A stretch of DNA of 64,000 bases from Inia geoffrensis (taxonomy: Eukaryota > Chordata > Mammalia > Artiodactyla > Iniidae), in NCBI GenBank assembly GCA_036417435.1, contig CM070911.1, positions 4,030,001-4,094,000 on the forward strand, given 5' to 3'. Below the pieces are notes generated by a model. That model ran no database searches, had not been told where the DNA came from, and saw nothing but the letters and a program-made list of their open reading frames with translations. Made by a program: the position numbers and the translations under genes. Positions 45,881 through 55,890 of the stretch are shown here, piece by piece. The stretch's first letter is position 1; each line of letters opens with the position of its first letter.

Positions 45881-47699
45881 ACTCAACTTTCTTCATTAAA
45901 ATACATGTTCTTGATTCATCACTTCTTGTATTTTTAATGTCTTTATTATATTTGGAAATTTTTATGATAGTGTAATTAGATTCCAATTTCAATATTTAAT
46001 TTCTTTAGCATATTTGTTTTTTATGGAAAGAGTAGTAGAAATTAAGGTACATTTTTAAAAATTAAAACATTCTTAAATAATGATGTGCAAATTTTTCCAA
46101 GGCAAAATTTTTGTAATAATCATGAGATTCTAAAGATGATGCTAAATATGTTTTGTGTCAGATAGATATAAGTTTAATTCTTGGCTATATTATACTATCT
46201 TTGAGGCCTTGGGCAAATTATTTAATTTTTTAAGCCCTCAAATTCCTCATTTGCATATGGGATAATAATAGATATTGTCTTGCCTGGGCTTTCCTGGAAA
46301 GCGGAACTGAGACAAAGCTGAACTAGATGGTTAATTCTGAGGAGTGATTTCAGAGAAAAGGAATGAAGCAGGGAGAAGAGTGAAAACATTTCTTGGTGGT
46401 TCCTGCCCCCATTGCTCAATGGTCTATGTGCTGTTAACTCCCTCACACTTCCCGGCTGTGCATGCATGGGTACGGGCATCTCAGGAGTTCAGGGATCTAG
46501 GAAAGCAAGAGGCAGTGCAGCTGAGACTAAGGGTTGTCATGTCACACCTGTGCAAAGATGGTTACTGCAGCATCAGCTAGGTGAAAAGTAGAGCTGAGAG
46601 ACCTGGGTGGGTCACCAATGATATACTTGTTCTACTCCTTTGCTCCTGTCTTCCATTAAGTCCAGTCTGACAGAGAGCCTTCAAAGTGGTGGACAACTTG
46701 AGAGGGTTAATATAACAAGACACAGTCTGTATTCTTGTTCCTACAATTGACCTGTCATCTCTGATGAGGATGAATCACTTCCTCTGTAGGATGAATGAAG
46801 TCTGATTAAATTAACCTCCACCAAGTGTTTTCCTGGTCTTCATGAAGTGTCATGTTGAGGCTTCAGAGTTGGTCACTGCAGTGGGCAGTTTGGGCTTTCA
46901 GCACTGACAATAGTTAGATTAGCCTTGGTGAGAAGGAGTTTGTGTTACTGGGTCAACACAAAGCTTCCATCTTTGCCACCATGAACACTCCATTTACAGA
47001 CCCTTTGGAGAAGAACTAGGTGGGCCAAGGTAAGAAGCAACATGTTGTAAATGCTGCTTGTGACTTCTCTGTAGACACTCTGCAGACACTATTAATGTAA
47101 TAATTACTACACTTTTAATATCAAAATGTAAAGCACAAATAGTGTGCACACATTGTACACATTCCCATAGATCCACCCACCTCCTTCAATTTCCTTGTCT
47201 TCCTTTGCTCAACCATCCAAGCCTTTCTTGCTTGGTCAGGAGTCCATTTTGACTACATGATTTTCTTCTCCAATGTGACAAAGCAACATACTGTTCAGAG
47301 TGCTGCCTGTAAAGATTTCCTTTTACTATCACTTTCAAGTCCAGCAAGAAGGGGGTTATTTTGTGGCAGCAGTCCATTTTCAGATGATTCATTTGTAAAC
47401 TGGACTCAATTTTTCTTTATCAGCAGGTAGGTTAAGGAAGAGGCATCTGTTCAGAAAGGTGACTTGAGAGGTGTAATAGACGTAGTTAGGCACCCTGTCC
47501 ATGTAATTATCTCATGTCCTCTAGATTTGCTCAGACCCAATCCCGTATGTATCACTTCCATTGTATGATGAATTAACATTCTGCTGGCCTAGCAGATCCA
47601 GTAATAACCTTCTCATGTAGAACAGCTGTGGTCAAGTTAGTATGAGTCATCAGTATAGTATAATATAGCCCACCATCTGGACAGTTTTCCCCTGGATCG
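45881..47699. other. MIR trace; otherwise no gene seen
   Basis: 46150-46285 is MIR-like (plus): TTTAATTCTTGGCTATATTA, GGCCTTGGGCAAATTATTTA, CTCAAATTCCTCATTTGCAT. From about 46700 to 47660 the sequence has an ERV-internal feel but I cannot name it. Confidence 0.4.
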
Positions 47700-48025
47700 T
47701 CTCCTAACTGGTTGCTTCTTATGATTTAAGTCTCAGTCTAAATATCATCTACTTGGAGGGGCATTCTCCACCTACTTTAGAAGTAGACAGTCTTCACCAT
47801 TCATCTTTTGGTCCCTCTCTTGCATTACCCTGATTTACTCTCTTCATCTTCACTCTCTGAAATAATTATGTTTACTTGTTTGTCTCCTGTCTATCTTTTG
47901 CACCTAAATTTACGCTTTATAACATCATGGGCCTTACTTCTTTTGTTTATATTATACATGAAACATCTAGAGCTGTGTCTCAGCAGTTGGTAGATGCTCA
48001 AAATATTTTAATGCATAAATATATA
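47700..48025 (+). mobile_element. L2 LINE 3' end, diverged
   Basis: L2-like order: TTAAGTCTCAGTCTAAATAT, GGAGGGGCATTCTCCACCTA, TTGTTTGTCTCCTGTCTATC, and near the end CAGTTGGTAGATGCTCAAAA. Confidence 0.65.
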
Positions 48026-50719
48026 TTTTTAAACATCTAATATTTTACGACACTGTGCTTCTTAGTGTGACATGTGCATGTGTGTGTGTGTGTGTAACTA
48101 TGCCCCATTTTGGTGATCCTCAGCAAAGCTGCAGAAGAGATCATCCACCACCAGGAATCAGATCTTCACCACTGTTGTTGAATCTCCTTAAAGATGAGGT
48201 TTGCTTCGGCAAAGGTCTGACTTTTAATTGAGGCATTGATCAGAAAAAACATCATCCTGGGTGTTTTGATTCATAGGTTGACTCAAAATAATATAAGCGT
48301 AATATATTAATTGTAGAAAAATCTATTTCGTTCTTATCGACAAAGAATTGAACACATACCTTTTTTAAAAGATACTGTTGTCAGAAAATGAAGGATTATC
48401 CAAGGTCAGCAAATATTAATTAGATTAATGTAAATTTATAATTTCACTATAAAATGATTTTAAAATGAATCTATTACAGCTATACATACTAATATAGATG
48501 ACTCAAAATATTCATATTGAGAGAAAAATGTGTGTTGATGAAGATCACATGTGGTCTGATTTTATTTCTAAAATTTGATCAGGGATTGTTTCATTTATAT
48601 GCATTCACAGTAGGGATCTATACATACACATACAATGTGGAAATACTAAAGAAATCATAAAATACAGATTCTTAGTTACTTCTGATAAGAAGGAAGATAC
48701 AATTGGGAAGGGATGTACTGGAGGTTTCAGAGGTAAATGTAATATTTTAAATATAATAAAGTTAAGGTTTGGATACAGATAATTGGTTTTATTATTTTAA
48801 AGCCATTTATCAACATGCACATATATAAGCAAATAGTGTATGAGTGTATTTTATATACAGTTACTCTTTTATGTATGATACATTCATGGTAAAATTAAAA
48901 TTACTAATGAAGATGCCAATGAATTCCATTCATAGGTCAATGTCGACTTTACCCCCAAGGCCAAGATTTATTCTCAGCAGTGACAAAGTAGAGCCAGCAC
49001 TGGATGCTCTTTTCATCTTCAGTTTTGCATTTGGGAGGGAAGTGCAAGTATACCTGGGCAATCTCCTCAGAAAGACTAGAACTTATGCAGATGCCAAAGA
49101 GTTGAGTCTTGTACAGAAACTGAATAACATCATGGGCCTTACTTCAAATGAGAACTGTTCTCAACCAGTTTTCAACCAACAAATTAAAACTCTTCTCAAC
49201 CAGTTTTCCATAAGTCATAATCTTTTCTTATAGATATTTTCATATTCAACCAGATTCAACTGCATGCCAAGACAACACTCAGCTTGTATGGGTGTAATTT
49301 CCCACACATACTCAAAACACAAAACCAACAAGTAAAAGATACATCCCTACATGCATATATGATGTCTTTAATGTTTGGGCCCCAGCTAGGCTCTCTCATT
49401 CCAGAGATGGGAGAGGTGGTGACCATGGATGAAACACAAGTGCATGTTATAAATGCCATGGTGGTTTGACAGAGGCCATGGCAGGGCTGTGAAGAGTCTT
49501 AACAAACAGGTGTGAACAAAACCCTGTGGGGATCTTTAAGGACCCACTTTACTCTAATAGAGGACTGGGGTAAGGGAATTGAACGTTGCCCCTGATGATT
49601 TGGCAGGAAAGGGGAGAAGATGTGAGAGGGAGAAAACCACCTTAGTACAGACTCTAAAGTGCCGCCTGATTTGGCTGGGAAACAGCAGTGATAGCACATT
49701 TCTCCATGTCCTGCAAAGAGAGGTGCCCTTTCCACTCTAGTTTCCTCCTGACCCTCAGGACCATCTGGCTTTCTGACGCACTGCAGAGTGGAGAGGAAAA
49801 CATGGTTGCCAGGTCCAACATGCAGGAATGGATTTGGCCTCCTCTTTCCTCAATAAATGGCATTCCAGGCAGTCATCTAATTTCCTTCTTTTAACATTCC
49901 ATTTATACAACATCTTTCAAAACAATTACAAATAAATCTCTGCTAAAAAGAGGTTTCCTCTTCTTTTAACATCAATCTGACCCAAACCAAGAATGATTTT
50001 TAGAGACCTCGCTGTTGTTTATGAGATTGTTGGAGAAAGGCCTAAAACAACCACGGTTCTTGGCTGTGCCCAAACCAAGAGTTCTCCATCACCCTTCTCC
50101 AGCCTTTACCAGGGCTGTGGTCATTCCTTTCAGTGTCAGAACTGCACACTCAGCATGATGTCTAGAAATTGCAATGTAGCCTCTCCCCCCTTATTCATTC
50201 CAGAAGCTTTAGTATTAATTTTTATTGATTTTCAAAAATACATAGCAAAGCAAAAAGCCATTTCAAAGAACTTTAGCTGTGGGAAAGCTTTTACTAGGTC
50301 ATAACCTCATTAATTTATGTTCAATTCTAATTCTTCCTTACTTAACACAGCCTTACACTAGTGACCCAAGATTTTTGGCCTCTCTTTATGGTCTGCTTGT
50401 GAGTTACTCCCCATGAGTAAGTCGATACACTAGGAGGGAAGACACTGGTTAACCCTTCAGTCTACTGAAGATTTAAGCCATTGTCTCATACAAGACCTTA
50501 CAAAGTGAAGGGCGTGAGTGCCAAAAAGTCTCCATTCCCTTGTATCCCAGTGTCAGTGTCCCAGGGCTGTCCACATGAATGTCAATTTTCAGAAGAAAAT
50601 CACTGAGCCTCCATTCAGCCAATGGACCACAGCAGTGAACACCTGATTTTTAGATAGGGTGCAGCTTATTGTTTCTTTCCCAACTTAAATTCTCTGTGTG
50701 TTTTTTGCTTTCTAATATA
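48026..50719. other. No gene seen
   Basis: TG run at about 48076-48096. A 129-codon plus-strand frame at 48844-49233 has no domain or splice context that I can support, and its length is not remarkable in AT-rich DNA of this size. Polylinked short frames at 49256-50304 are likewise unassigned. Confidence 0.5.
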
Positions 50720-50762
50720 AAAGGACTACTTAGACATCCAAATTGCAAATATTTATGGGGTA
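50720..50762. repeat. Left copy of a 43-bp flanking duplication
   Basis: Aligns without gaps to 51856-51898 with 6 mismatches in 43 bases. L1 ORF2 sequence begins within about 7 bases of its right edge, so it behaves as an unusually long target-site duplication. Confidence 0.75.
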
Positions 50763-50784
50763 TATTTTTCATTAAAAAGTTTAT

Positions 50785-51002
50785 GGGGCTTCCCTGGTGG
50801 CGTAGTGGTTGAGAGTCTGCCTGCTGATGCAGGGGACAGGGGTTCGTGCCCCGGTCCAGGAGGATCCCACGTGCCGTGGAGCGGCTGGGCCTGTGAGCCA
50901 CGGCCGCTGAGCCTGCGCGTCCGGAGCCTGTGCTCCGCAACGGGAGAGGCCACAGCAGTGAGAGGCCCACGTACTGCAAAAAAAAAAAAAAAAAAAAAAA
51001 AA
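50785..51002 (+). mobile_element. CHR-type SINE nested in L1, well preserved
   Basis: GGGGCTTCCCTGGTGGCGTA to CGTACTGC and then an unbroken A run of about 24. A box (TGGCGTAGTGG) and B box (GGGTTCGTGCC) are intact. AAAAAGTTTAT occurs perfectly at 50774-50784 and 50998-51008 as its target-site duplication, and the left copy is preceded by ATT, giving the classic L1-endonuclease site TT/AAAA. Confidence 0.95.
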
Positions 51003-51679
51003 GTTTATAAATAAACGCTGGAGAGGGTGTAGAGAAAAAGGAACCCTCCTACACCGTTGGAGGGAATATAAACTGGTGCAGCTACTATGGAGAACACTAT
51101 GGAGGTTCCTTAAAAAACTAAAAAATGAACTACCATATGATCCTTCAATCCCACTCCTACACATATACTTGGAGAAAACGCTAATTCAAAAATATACATG
51201 CACCCCAGTGTTCATTGCAGCACTATTTAAAATAGCCACAACATGGAAGCAACCTAAATGCCCATCAATAGAGGAATGGATAAAGTTGTGGTGTATATAT
51301 ACAATAGAATATTACAGTCATAAAAAGAATAAAATAATGCTATTTGAAGCAACATGGATGGAACTAGAGATTATCATGTTAGCTGATGTAAGTCAGACAG
51401 AGAAAGATAAATATCAAATGATACCAGTTATATGTGAAACCTAAAAAATGATACAAGTAAACTTATTTACAGAATAGAAACAGACTCACAGGTGCAGAAA
51501 ACAAACTTACGGTTACCAAAGAGGATAGCAGGGGCGAGGAGAGAGATAAATTAGGAATTTGGGATTAGCATATACACTCTACTATATATAAAATAGATAA
51601 AAAACAAGGACCTGCTGTATAGCACAGGTAACTGTATTCAATATCTGTAATAACCTATAATGGAAAAGATACTGGAAAA

Positions 51680-51681
<2 letters not shown>

Positions 51682-51757
<76 letters not shown>
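51682..51757. repeat. (TA)n-(CA)n microsatellite inside L1 3' UTR
   Basis: About 26 TA units then 12 CA units, between AACTGGAAAAGAATA-like sequence and ATAACTGAATCACTTTGC; same position in L1 as the run at 20277. Confidence 0.95.
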
Positions 51758-51758
<1 letters not shown>

Positions 51759-51855
51759 TACATATAACTGAATCACTTTGCTGTACACCTGAAACTAACA
51801 CAACACTGTAAATTTACTATACTTCAATAAAAAAAAGTGGTTACAAAAACATCTT

Positions 51856-51898
51856 AAAGGACTCCTTAGACTTCCAAATTACAAACAGTCATGGGGTA
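51856..51898. repeat. Right copy of a 43-bp flanking duplication
   Basis: Partner of 50720-50762 (37 of 43 identical), directly after the L1 tail. Confidence 0.75.
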
Positions 51899-52193
51899 CC
51901 TACTCAGGGCTCAGGACCAAGGATGTCAGACAGCTTACACGTTGCTTGCCCTTAGGTAGCTCACAACATTCTTGGGACCGGTAAGTAAATGATGTAACTC
52001 ATTGTAAAAAGGATGTGATGAAGTATTAGGGAGCTGAGGAGAGGGACCTGGAAGACTTACTGAAAGAGGAGGCGCAAGCTGAGTCTTGAGTTATAAGTAA
52101 AAGTTTGGCCAGTTAAAGAGGGTGGGATAGAGCATCCAGTCAAAGTGAACACTTTGTCCAAAGCAGCTACAAGATATATTTGGTTGGTGAAAG

Positions 52194-52241
<48 letters not shown>

Positions 52242-52330
52242 TGTGGAGAGGGGTGGGGAGGAAGCTAGAGACGTGGGCAAGAGCTAGTTGGTGAGAGACC
52301 AAACCAAGGAGGTACGGAGGGACCCTAAGC
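51870..52330 (+). mobile_element. Old LINE-derived repeat with (GT)n
   Basis: CCTACTCAGGGCTCAGGACC, TTGCCCTTAGGTAGCTCACA, GATGTGATGAAGTATTAGGG, and AAGCTGAGTCTTGAG follow the order of the old family also seen at 42.7 and 63.8 kb. A GT run of 22 units sits at 52197-52240. Confidence 0.5.
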
Positions 52331-53019
52331 AGGAGAGTTGCGGGTCTGACAAAGCTCCCTCTATTCCACTTCTTAGCACACATTTTCTTCTGAGGCTCAA
52401 GGCTTGGTCTGCATTTGTAAGACTGCATTTCAATTCAGGCATAGAGACTTTCTAAGGCCAATAGATACATTAACCCCCTAATCAATGAATTTGCTCCTTT
52501 CTCTGTGATTATTTTTTCTGCCTTATTTCCACTCAGGTACAGAAGAAAAATCAGTGCTATAACACCAACATTTAAAAGCATACAACAGAACTTCTAAAAG
52601 TATTAAAGTATTTATTTAGGAGAGATTTAAGTCTGCCAGCTAAGTAACATTTATGTGGAAATTCCAAGTGTGTCCTAAGACACTGGAAAGAGTTTCAAGA
52701 AATCAGTCTTGAATAAAGGACGTATCTCTGCTTCTTTACCAGTATTTTGTTCTTTCAAAGTTCAAAGGAAGAAGGCACCCTAATGAAATAACTAACATTA
52801 ACATATTAAGTTCTAAATGCAAAATCGCAAAGGCACAAATATTGAATAAGATGTTAATATTTGGCTTTTTTGTTTGTTTGTTTTCTTTGTTTTGTGAGAC
52901 AACAGTCTGACAGTCTTGTCCCTTCCAGAAATTTTCTTTCCGCTACCTGCTTAACTGTAAGTGTGATTTGCAACATACACATACATACTCAAGAGAATTT
53001 TAGAGAGAGAATAGACATA
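52331..53019. other. No gene seen
   Basis: Unassigned AT-rich sequence. Confidence 0.5.
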
Positions 53020-53148
53020 CATTAAAACTTATCTCTCTAAGGAATGAGTCCTGGGGATGTAATACATAGCATAGTAGCTATAGTTGACAATACTGTACTG
53101 TATTCTTGAAAGTTGCTAAGATAGTAGATTTTAAACTTTCTTACCACA

Positions 53149-53186
<38 letters not shown>

Positions 53187-53315
53187 GGTAACTATGTGAG
53201 TTGACAGATGTGTTAATTATCCTTACTGTGGTAATCATTCCATGATATATATTTATATTAAATGCTCATGTTGAACACCTTAAATTTAAATAATGCTATA
53301 TGACAATTCCTTCTC
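53020..53315 (+). mobile_element. Old LINE-1 (L1MA/L1MB-like) 3' UTR with (CA)n
   Basis: GTCCTGGGGATGTAATACAT, AGCTATAGTTGACAATACTG, GAAAGTTGCTAAGATAGTAG, a CA run at 53149-53184, then AATGGTAACTATGTGAGTTG and CCTTACTGTGGTAATCATTC. This is the usual order of the 3' UTR of L1MA/MB elements. Confidence 0.8.
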
Positions 53316-55018
53316 AGTAAAGGTGGGGGGAATGTATCTACTCCAATTCTTCTCTTTATGCTGACAAAGAACTTGAGATCCAGGGAGAAAAGGGATTATT
53401 TCAGGTTCACCAGTAAATGAGAGAAAGATCAAGGTAAGAGTGAAGTTTCCTGATTCCACGATGGTGCCCTTGTGTCTTCATCCACCTTCACATGCCCTCC
53501 CTCCTCTACCTCCCCTATCCCTTCCCCTTTCCTCCCCTCCCTCCCTCCCTCCTTCCGTCCTTCCAACCGTTCTTTCTTGTCCAGAGCTAACAATTTATCA
53601 TGAACCTTTCTCTGGACATACTTTACTTTGTGAGAAGCTCCTCTCACATCCTCACATATATTTTTATGAGGCTCAATCTACCTTTACTTACATTCTAAGA
53701 AATTCTCCGAAAGGGAAAACTAACATTTCATTATCAGGTTTGTCTGGATATTTTAGCAAAGTTTCCAGCTGTTTTGTGAGGCATTAAGATAGAAATTTGC
53801 CAAGGGTGATGCTTTAATCATCATATCATTAAGCAAAATAAACATAATGTGACTTTATAACATCCCTACCTCGGGATCTTTGGAAGGAAAACAGGCCCAG
53901 CCATCCACTTCTTCTATTTTCTTCTCTAAAAAGTCCATCTCAGCCCTCCCCCTGTAAATGTCCATCACTCCCCCACTCCTAACCTGCTCCAGCAAGCCCC
54001 CCTTCCCTGGGGCAAGGGACGCTCTGGGGAGCACCTTGAGATGCTGATTTGAGGCGAGACTCTTGGAAAAGCTTTCCATTTGCCTCTCATTTGGACTTAG
54101 GCCATGGGATTAACCTCAAAGTGCTTCCCTCAGGCAGATTCCAAATAAGCTTTAGACTATGTGAAGTCGGTCTTTGAACTTTTGAGAAGAGGCCTCTGAA
54201 TTCCGGAGGGTTGGCAGGAAGACAAGCAGGGTGGACGGCTTACAGCTCCTGGGCCTTTCAGCCGGTTAGATAAAAATCAGGTCGGCCAAGGTCCTGAATA
54301 TGTTTTTTCAGGAAGGGAATAAAAAATGCTTTTGCCAAAAGTCTCCTTTTGTGACCAGTGTGATTTTAATTACATTTTTTGGGGGGGGTGGCATTGGCAA
54401 AAGCCCTGAACCAGAAAATGCACTTAATTAGAAACAAAAACAAACAATTCCTCAAAAAAAATTAGTTTAATGCTATGGAGAAAGTTAACAGCATGAGACA
54501 CAAAAGTTTCTAAAATTATTTCATGGAAAATATTTTCTTTCTTTTAGGAAAAAAAAAAAAGATGGTAAAGAAGTCATTAAACATTAAAAGAAATTATTTC
54601 ACGAAAAATTCTTTCTTTTAGGAAAAAAAAGATGGTAGGGAAGTCATTAAGCATTAAAAGAGATTTTGTTAGGTTAAATAGACAACAAAAATGTAAAAAG
54701 GGAAGATCAAGACAAAGTTAGAAGAAATGTTTTGACTGATTCTATTCTCATTTTTCTGATCATTGTGTTAATCAGTGTTTGTAAAGTGTGGTTAAATTTA
54801 TTTTGAATACATGGGGACACATCATCTATCAGCCAATGTGTCTCTATATAGTCATAAATGGTACATGTAACTGTGTGCATTTACTTGAGGTCATTATAAT
54901 GCATAGTGTAGACAGTTTATAGCAATTTAATTATGTATATATAGCACACATCTTTACATATTTGGACATTGCTTTCTATGGTATGGTGGCTGTCCATACT
55001 GTGTTACAATGTTAAAGC
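53316..55018. other. No gene seen; contains an imperfect tandem duplication
   Basis: Polypyrimidine block at about 53500-53570 (CCCTCC repeats). The tandem duplication at 54513-54660 is listed separately. G8 run near 54380. No transposon was recognised. Confidence 0.5.
54513..54660. repeat. Imperfect tandem duplication, 78 and 70 bp units
   Basis: AAATTATTTCATGGAAAATA through GTCATTAAACATTAAAAG (54513-54590) is repeated as AAATTATTTCACGAAAAATT through GTCATTAAGCATTAAAAG (54591-54660). Differences are a shortened A run (12 versus 8), a missing TTT near TATTTTC, and a few substitutions. Confidence 0.92.
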
Positions 55019-55030
55019 TGCATCACTCCT

Positions 55031-55330
55031 ATCACTTATATGTGGAATCTAAAATATGATTCCAAGTAGGTAGGGGGATGAGGGAGGGTTGGAATAGGAG
55101 TTTGGAACTTAGCAGATACCAACCATTATATATTGAATGGATAAACAACATGGTCCTACTGTATAGCACAGGAAATTACATTCAATACCTTGCACTAAAC
55201 CATAACGGAAAAGAATATGAAAGAGAATATACATATATGTAAAACTGAGTCACTTTGCTGTACACCGGAAACTAACACAACATTGTAGATGAACTATATG
55301 TCAATACAATAAGTAAAGAAATAAATAAAA
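55031..55330 (+). mobile_element. LINE-1 3' end with target-site duplication
   Basis: ATCACTTATATGTGGAATCT, CTACTGTATAGCACAGGAAA, TAACGGAAAAGAATATGAAA, CTGAGTCACTTTGCTGTACA, ending in an A-rich AATAAATAAAA. Flanks TGCATCACTCCT (55019-55030) and TGCATCTCTCCT (55331-55342) match 11 of 12. Confidence 0.9.
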
Positions 55331-55479
55331 TGCATCTCTCCTTAGTGCCTGTCCAATGAAGTCCAGCCCCCCAACCGGGCACACTGTCCTTGGAGGATGG
55401 CTCATTTCCAGCACCCCATCTACCCCCGGCCCAGAAGCTTACTGTGCTTAGGCAACACCAATTTCAATTCTGCTAGACT

Positions 55480-55790
55480 TGCTTGTATCTCTGAGATGCT
55501 CCACATGTGGGTTCCTCTGCTTGGAATGGTTTTCTCCACTCTTGCCCTCCACGGGGTCCCCTTTACCCAGCCTCTGGAGTAAGGCTCTCCTGTGCTCACT
55601 CTTGCAGGTCCTCCCACAGGACTCTCACCATTTAGGATTTTGTAATTGTTGATGCTTTTTTCCAACTCAATAACATGGACTAGCCCAATTTTTTAGTGCA
55701 ACAGCTGTGCTCTTTCTTTCTGTATCCCTAACTGCAGGACTACATCCGACATGAACTCAGTGTGCAGTAAGAATTTATTGATGGATCATT
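55480..55790 (+). mobile_element. L2 LINE 3' end, diverged
   Basis: L2-like order: CCTCTGCTTGGAATGGTTTT, CTCCACTCTTGCCCTCCA, CCTTTACCCAGCCTCTGGAG, and later GTGCAGTAAGAATTTATTGA near the 3' end. Confidence 0.6.
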
Positions 55791-55792
55791 AA

Positions 55793-55890
55793 AAAAAGGA
55801 AAAAAAAAAAAAGGAAGGAAGGAAGGAATGAAAGAAAGAAGGGAGGGAGGGAGGAGAATAAAAAGAAGTGAGGAAGGAAGGAAAAAAGAG
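55793..55890. repeat. Polypurine (GGAA)n tract
   Basis: A12, then GGAA, GAAA and GGGA units on the plus strand with almost no pyrimidine for about 60 bases. Confidence 0.9.

Larger units (their letters stand above)
50769..51855 (+). mobile_element. 5'-truncated LINE-1 3' end interrupted by a SINE
   Basis: L1 ORF2 starts at CATTAAAAAGTTTAT, is broken by the SINE and resumes at AAATAAACGCTGGAGAGGGT. The frame 51076-51444 reads clear ORF2 C-terminus ([40 protein letters not shown]). A 3' UTR follows with a TA-CA microsatellite, then CTGAATCACTTTGCTGTACA and ATAAAAAAAAGTGG. Flanked by the 43-bp duplication. Confidence 0.92.

Noticed and set aside
46700..47660. Possible ERV internal region
   Set aside because: The impression rests on a vague likeness. 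I could read no gag, pol or protease motif in any frame.
48844..49233. 129-codon frame on the plus strand
   Set aside because: No domain, no splice context and no start context. It also contains an internal repeated stretch of about 16 bases (TTCTCAACCAGTTTT). Chance frame is more likely.
53500..53570. CCCTCC-rich block considered as a promoter element
   Set aside because: It is a polypyrimidine simple repeat with no CpG enrichment, initiator or adjacent exon.
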